Positions 63,428 to 64,000 of a stretch of 64,000 nt of DNA are shown piece by piece (the first letter of the stretch is position 1; each line of letters begins with the position of its first letter). The notes below the pieces were generated by a model. That model was not told the DNA's origin, ran no database searches, and worked only from the letters and a program-made list of their open reading frames with translations. The DNA is from Pedobacter cryotolerans (GTDB taxonomy: Bacteria; Bacteroidota; Bacteroidia; Sphingobacteriales; Sphingobacteriaceae), in NCBI RefSeq assembly GCF_005116475.1, contig NZ_SWBO01000001.1, positions 124,001 to 188,000 of the forward strand, written 5' to 3'. Made by a program: the position numbers and the translations under genes.

Positions 63428-64000
63428 ATGAAAATTTCTTTAAGAACTAAAACTCTATTAACAGCTCTCGCCCTTACGTTAGGATTATCATCATGTATGA
63501 AAGATGATTTTGAAAATACACCTATCTCCATTTCTGGTTTAAGTTTGGTACATGCTTCGCCAACAGCTGAAAAATTAGATATTTACATAGACAACACCAG
63601 AGCAAGTATTGATGATTTTGTTTTTGGCAACAAAATGGATTATTTAAGAGCATACTCTGGCGATAGAACAATTACTGTTACAAAAAAAGGATTAACAACA
63701 AGGTTAACATCTGATGTTGTGAAGTTAGTACCAGACTCAGCTTATACTGTATTTATGGTTGATAAGTTTGAAACAATAGACATATTAACTTTAAAAGATG
63801 ATTTAACAAAGCCTGCAGCAGGAAAGGCTAAAATCCGTTTCGTAAATTTGAGTCCAGATGGCGGGCCTTTAAACCTAGCAATTAATGGCGTAGCTACTGA
63901 TTTGGTAGACAATAAAGCTTTTAAAGAAAACAGTGCTTTCTTGCCAATTGATGCAGCAGAAAAAGTAACATTTAATGTGAAAAACAAAGCAACTGGAGTT
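63428..64000 (+). CDS. DUF4397 domain lipoprotein, partial at window edge
   Basis: 191 residues visible; it continues past the window. Signal peptide (MKISLRTKTLLTALALTLGL) ending in a lipobox-like LSSC, Cys23, so an envelope lipoprotein. The DUF4397 beta domain starts at SGLSLVHASPTAEKLDIYID, and a second repeat begins at AKIRFVNLSPDGGPLNLAIN. The family is common in Bacteroidetes; its function is not known. Confidence 0.85.
   Translation, partial: MKISLRTKTLLTALALTLGLSSCMKDDFENTPISISGLSLVHASPTAEKLDIYIDNTRASIDDFVFGNKMDYLRAYSGDRTITVTKKGLTTRLTSDVVKLVPDSAYTVFMVDKFETIDILTLKDDLTKPAAGKAKIRFVNLSPDGGPLNLAINGVATDLVDNKAFKENSAFLPIDAAEKVTFNVKNKATGV

Overview
The window looks like a chromosomal segment of a Bacteroidetes bacterium, most likely a Pedobacter-like member of the Sphingobacteriaceae. 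This rests on low GC content, TAnnTTTG-type -7 promoter boxes and few Shine-Dalgarno sequences. It also rests on family choice: 7TMR-DISM kinase with NarL regulator, carboxypeptidase-regulatory domains, BfmA/BfmB mobilization proteins and an IntDOT-like integrase. The genus is an inference from gene families; no rRNA or tRNA gene was found.

Left core region (1-10623): DsbA/FrnE oxidoreductase (partial), M14 carboxypeptidase, a CPBP protease-cdsA operon, dusB-apaG, a KAS III-like enzyme, and a two-component system. Next is a lineage-specific cluster (10775-14095): two exported proteins of unknown function, a lipoprotein and a leaderless NlpC/P60-like peptidoglycan hydrolase.

Mobile region (about 14297-30020): a mobilizable element of about 15.7 kb has split an outer membrane protein gene. 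The two halves (14196-14296 and 30021-31077) share the 7-base core ATCCCGC and rejoin in frame to a 385-codon gene. The element carries a tyrosine integrase next to its right end, BfmA/BfmB-type mobilization genes, two paralogous small helix-turn-helix proteins and an ORF6N protein. It also carries a decayed IS3-family copy inside a KAP NTPase remnant, and a TetR/ABC/HlyD/TolC export cassette with a nonsense codon in the TetR gene and a degenerate ATPase domain. A membrane-anchored Kelch-SARP type regulator lies beside the cassette.

Right core region (31104-64000): LUD protein, ftsH-rsfS, birA, a DsbD system with two separate N-terminal-domain proteins, pfkA, YbjQ, and a large VIT/TPR protein containing a TonB-plug-like segment. 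Then come the rpsP-rimM-(lipoprotein)-trmD-rplS translation cluster, glutamate dehydrogenase, an MscS channel, psd, a GT51 transglycosylase-hpt operon, Mrp and NifU-type Fe-S proteins, def, a ParE-type toxin/antitoxin pair, an M16 peptidase, htpG, a metallophosphoesterase and a truncated DUF4397 lipoprotein. The intergenic regions are unusually rich in repeats: a 208-base inverted dispersed repeat, two tandem repeat tracts, GC-rich REP-like hairpins and a row of three long hairpins after the VIT gene.
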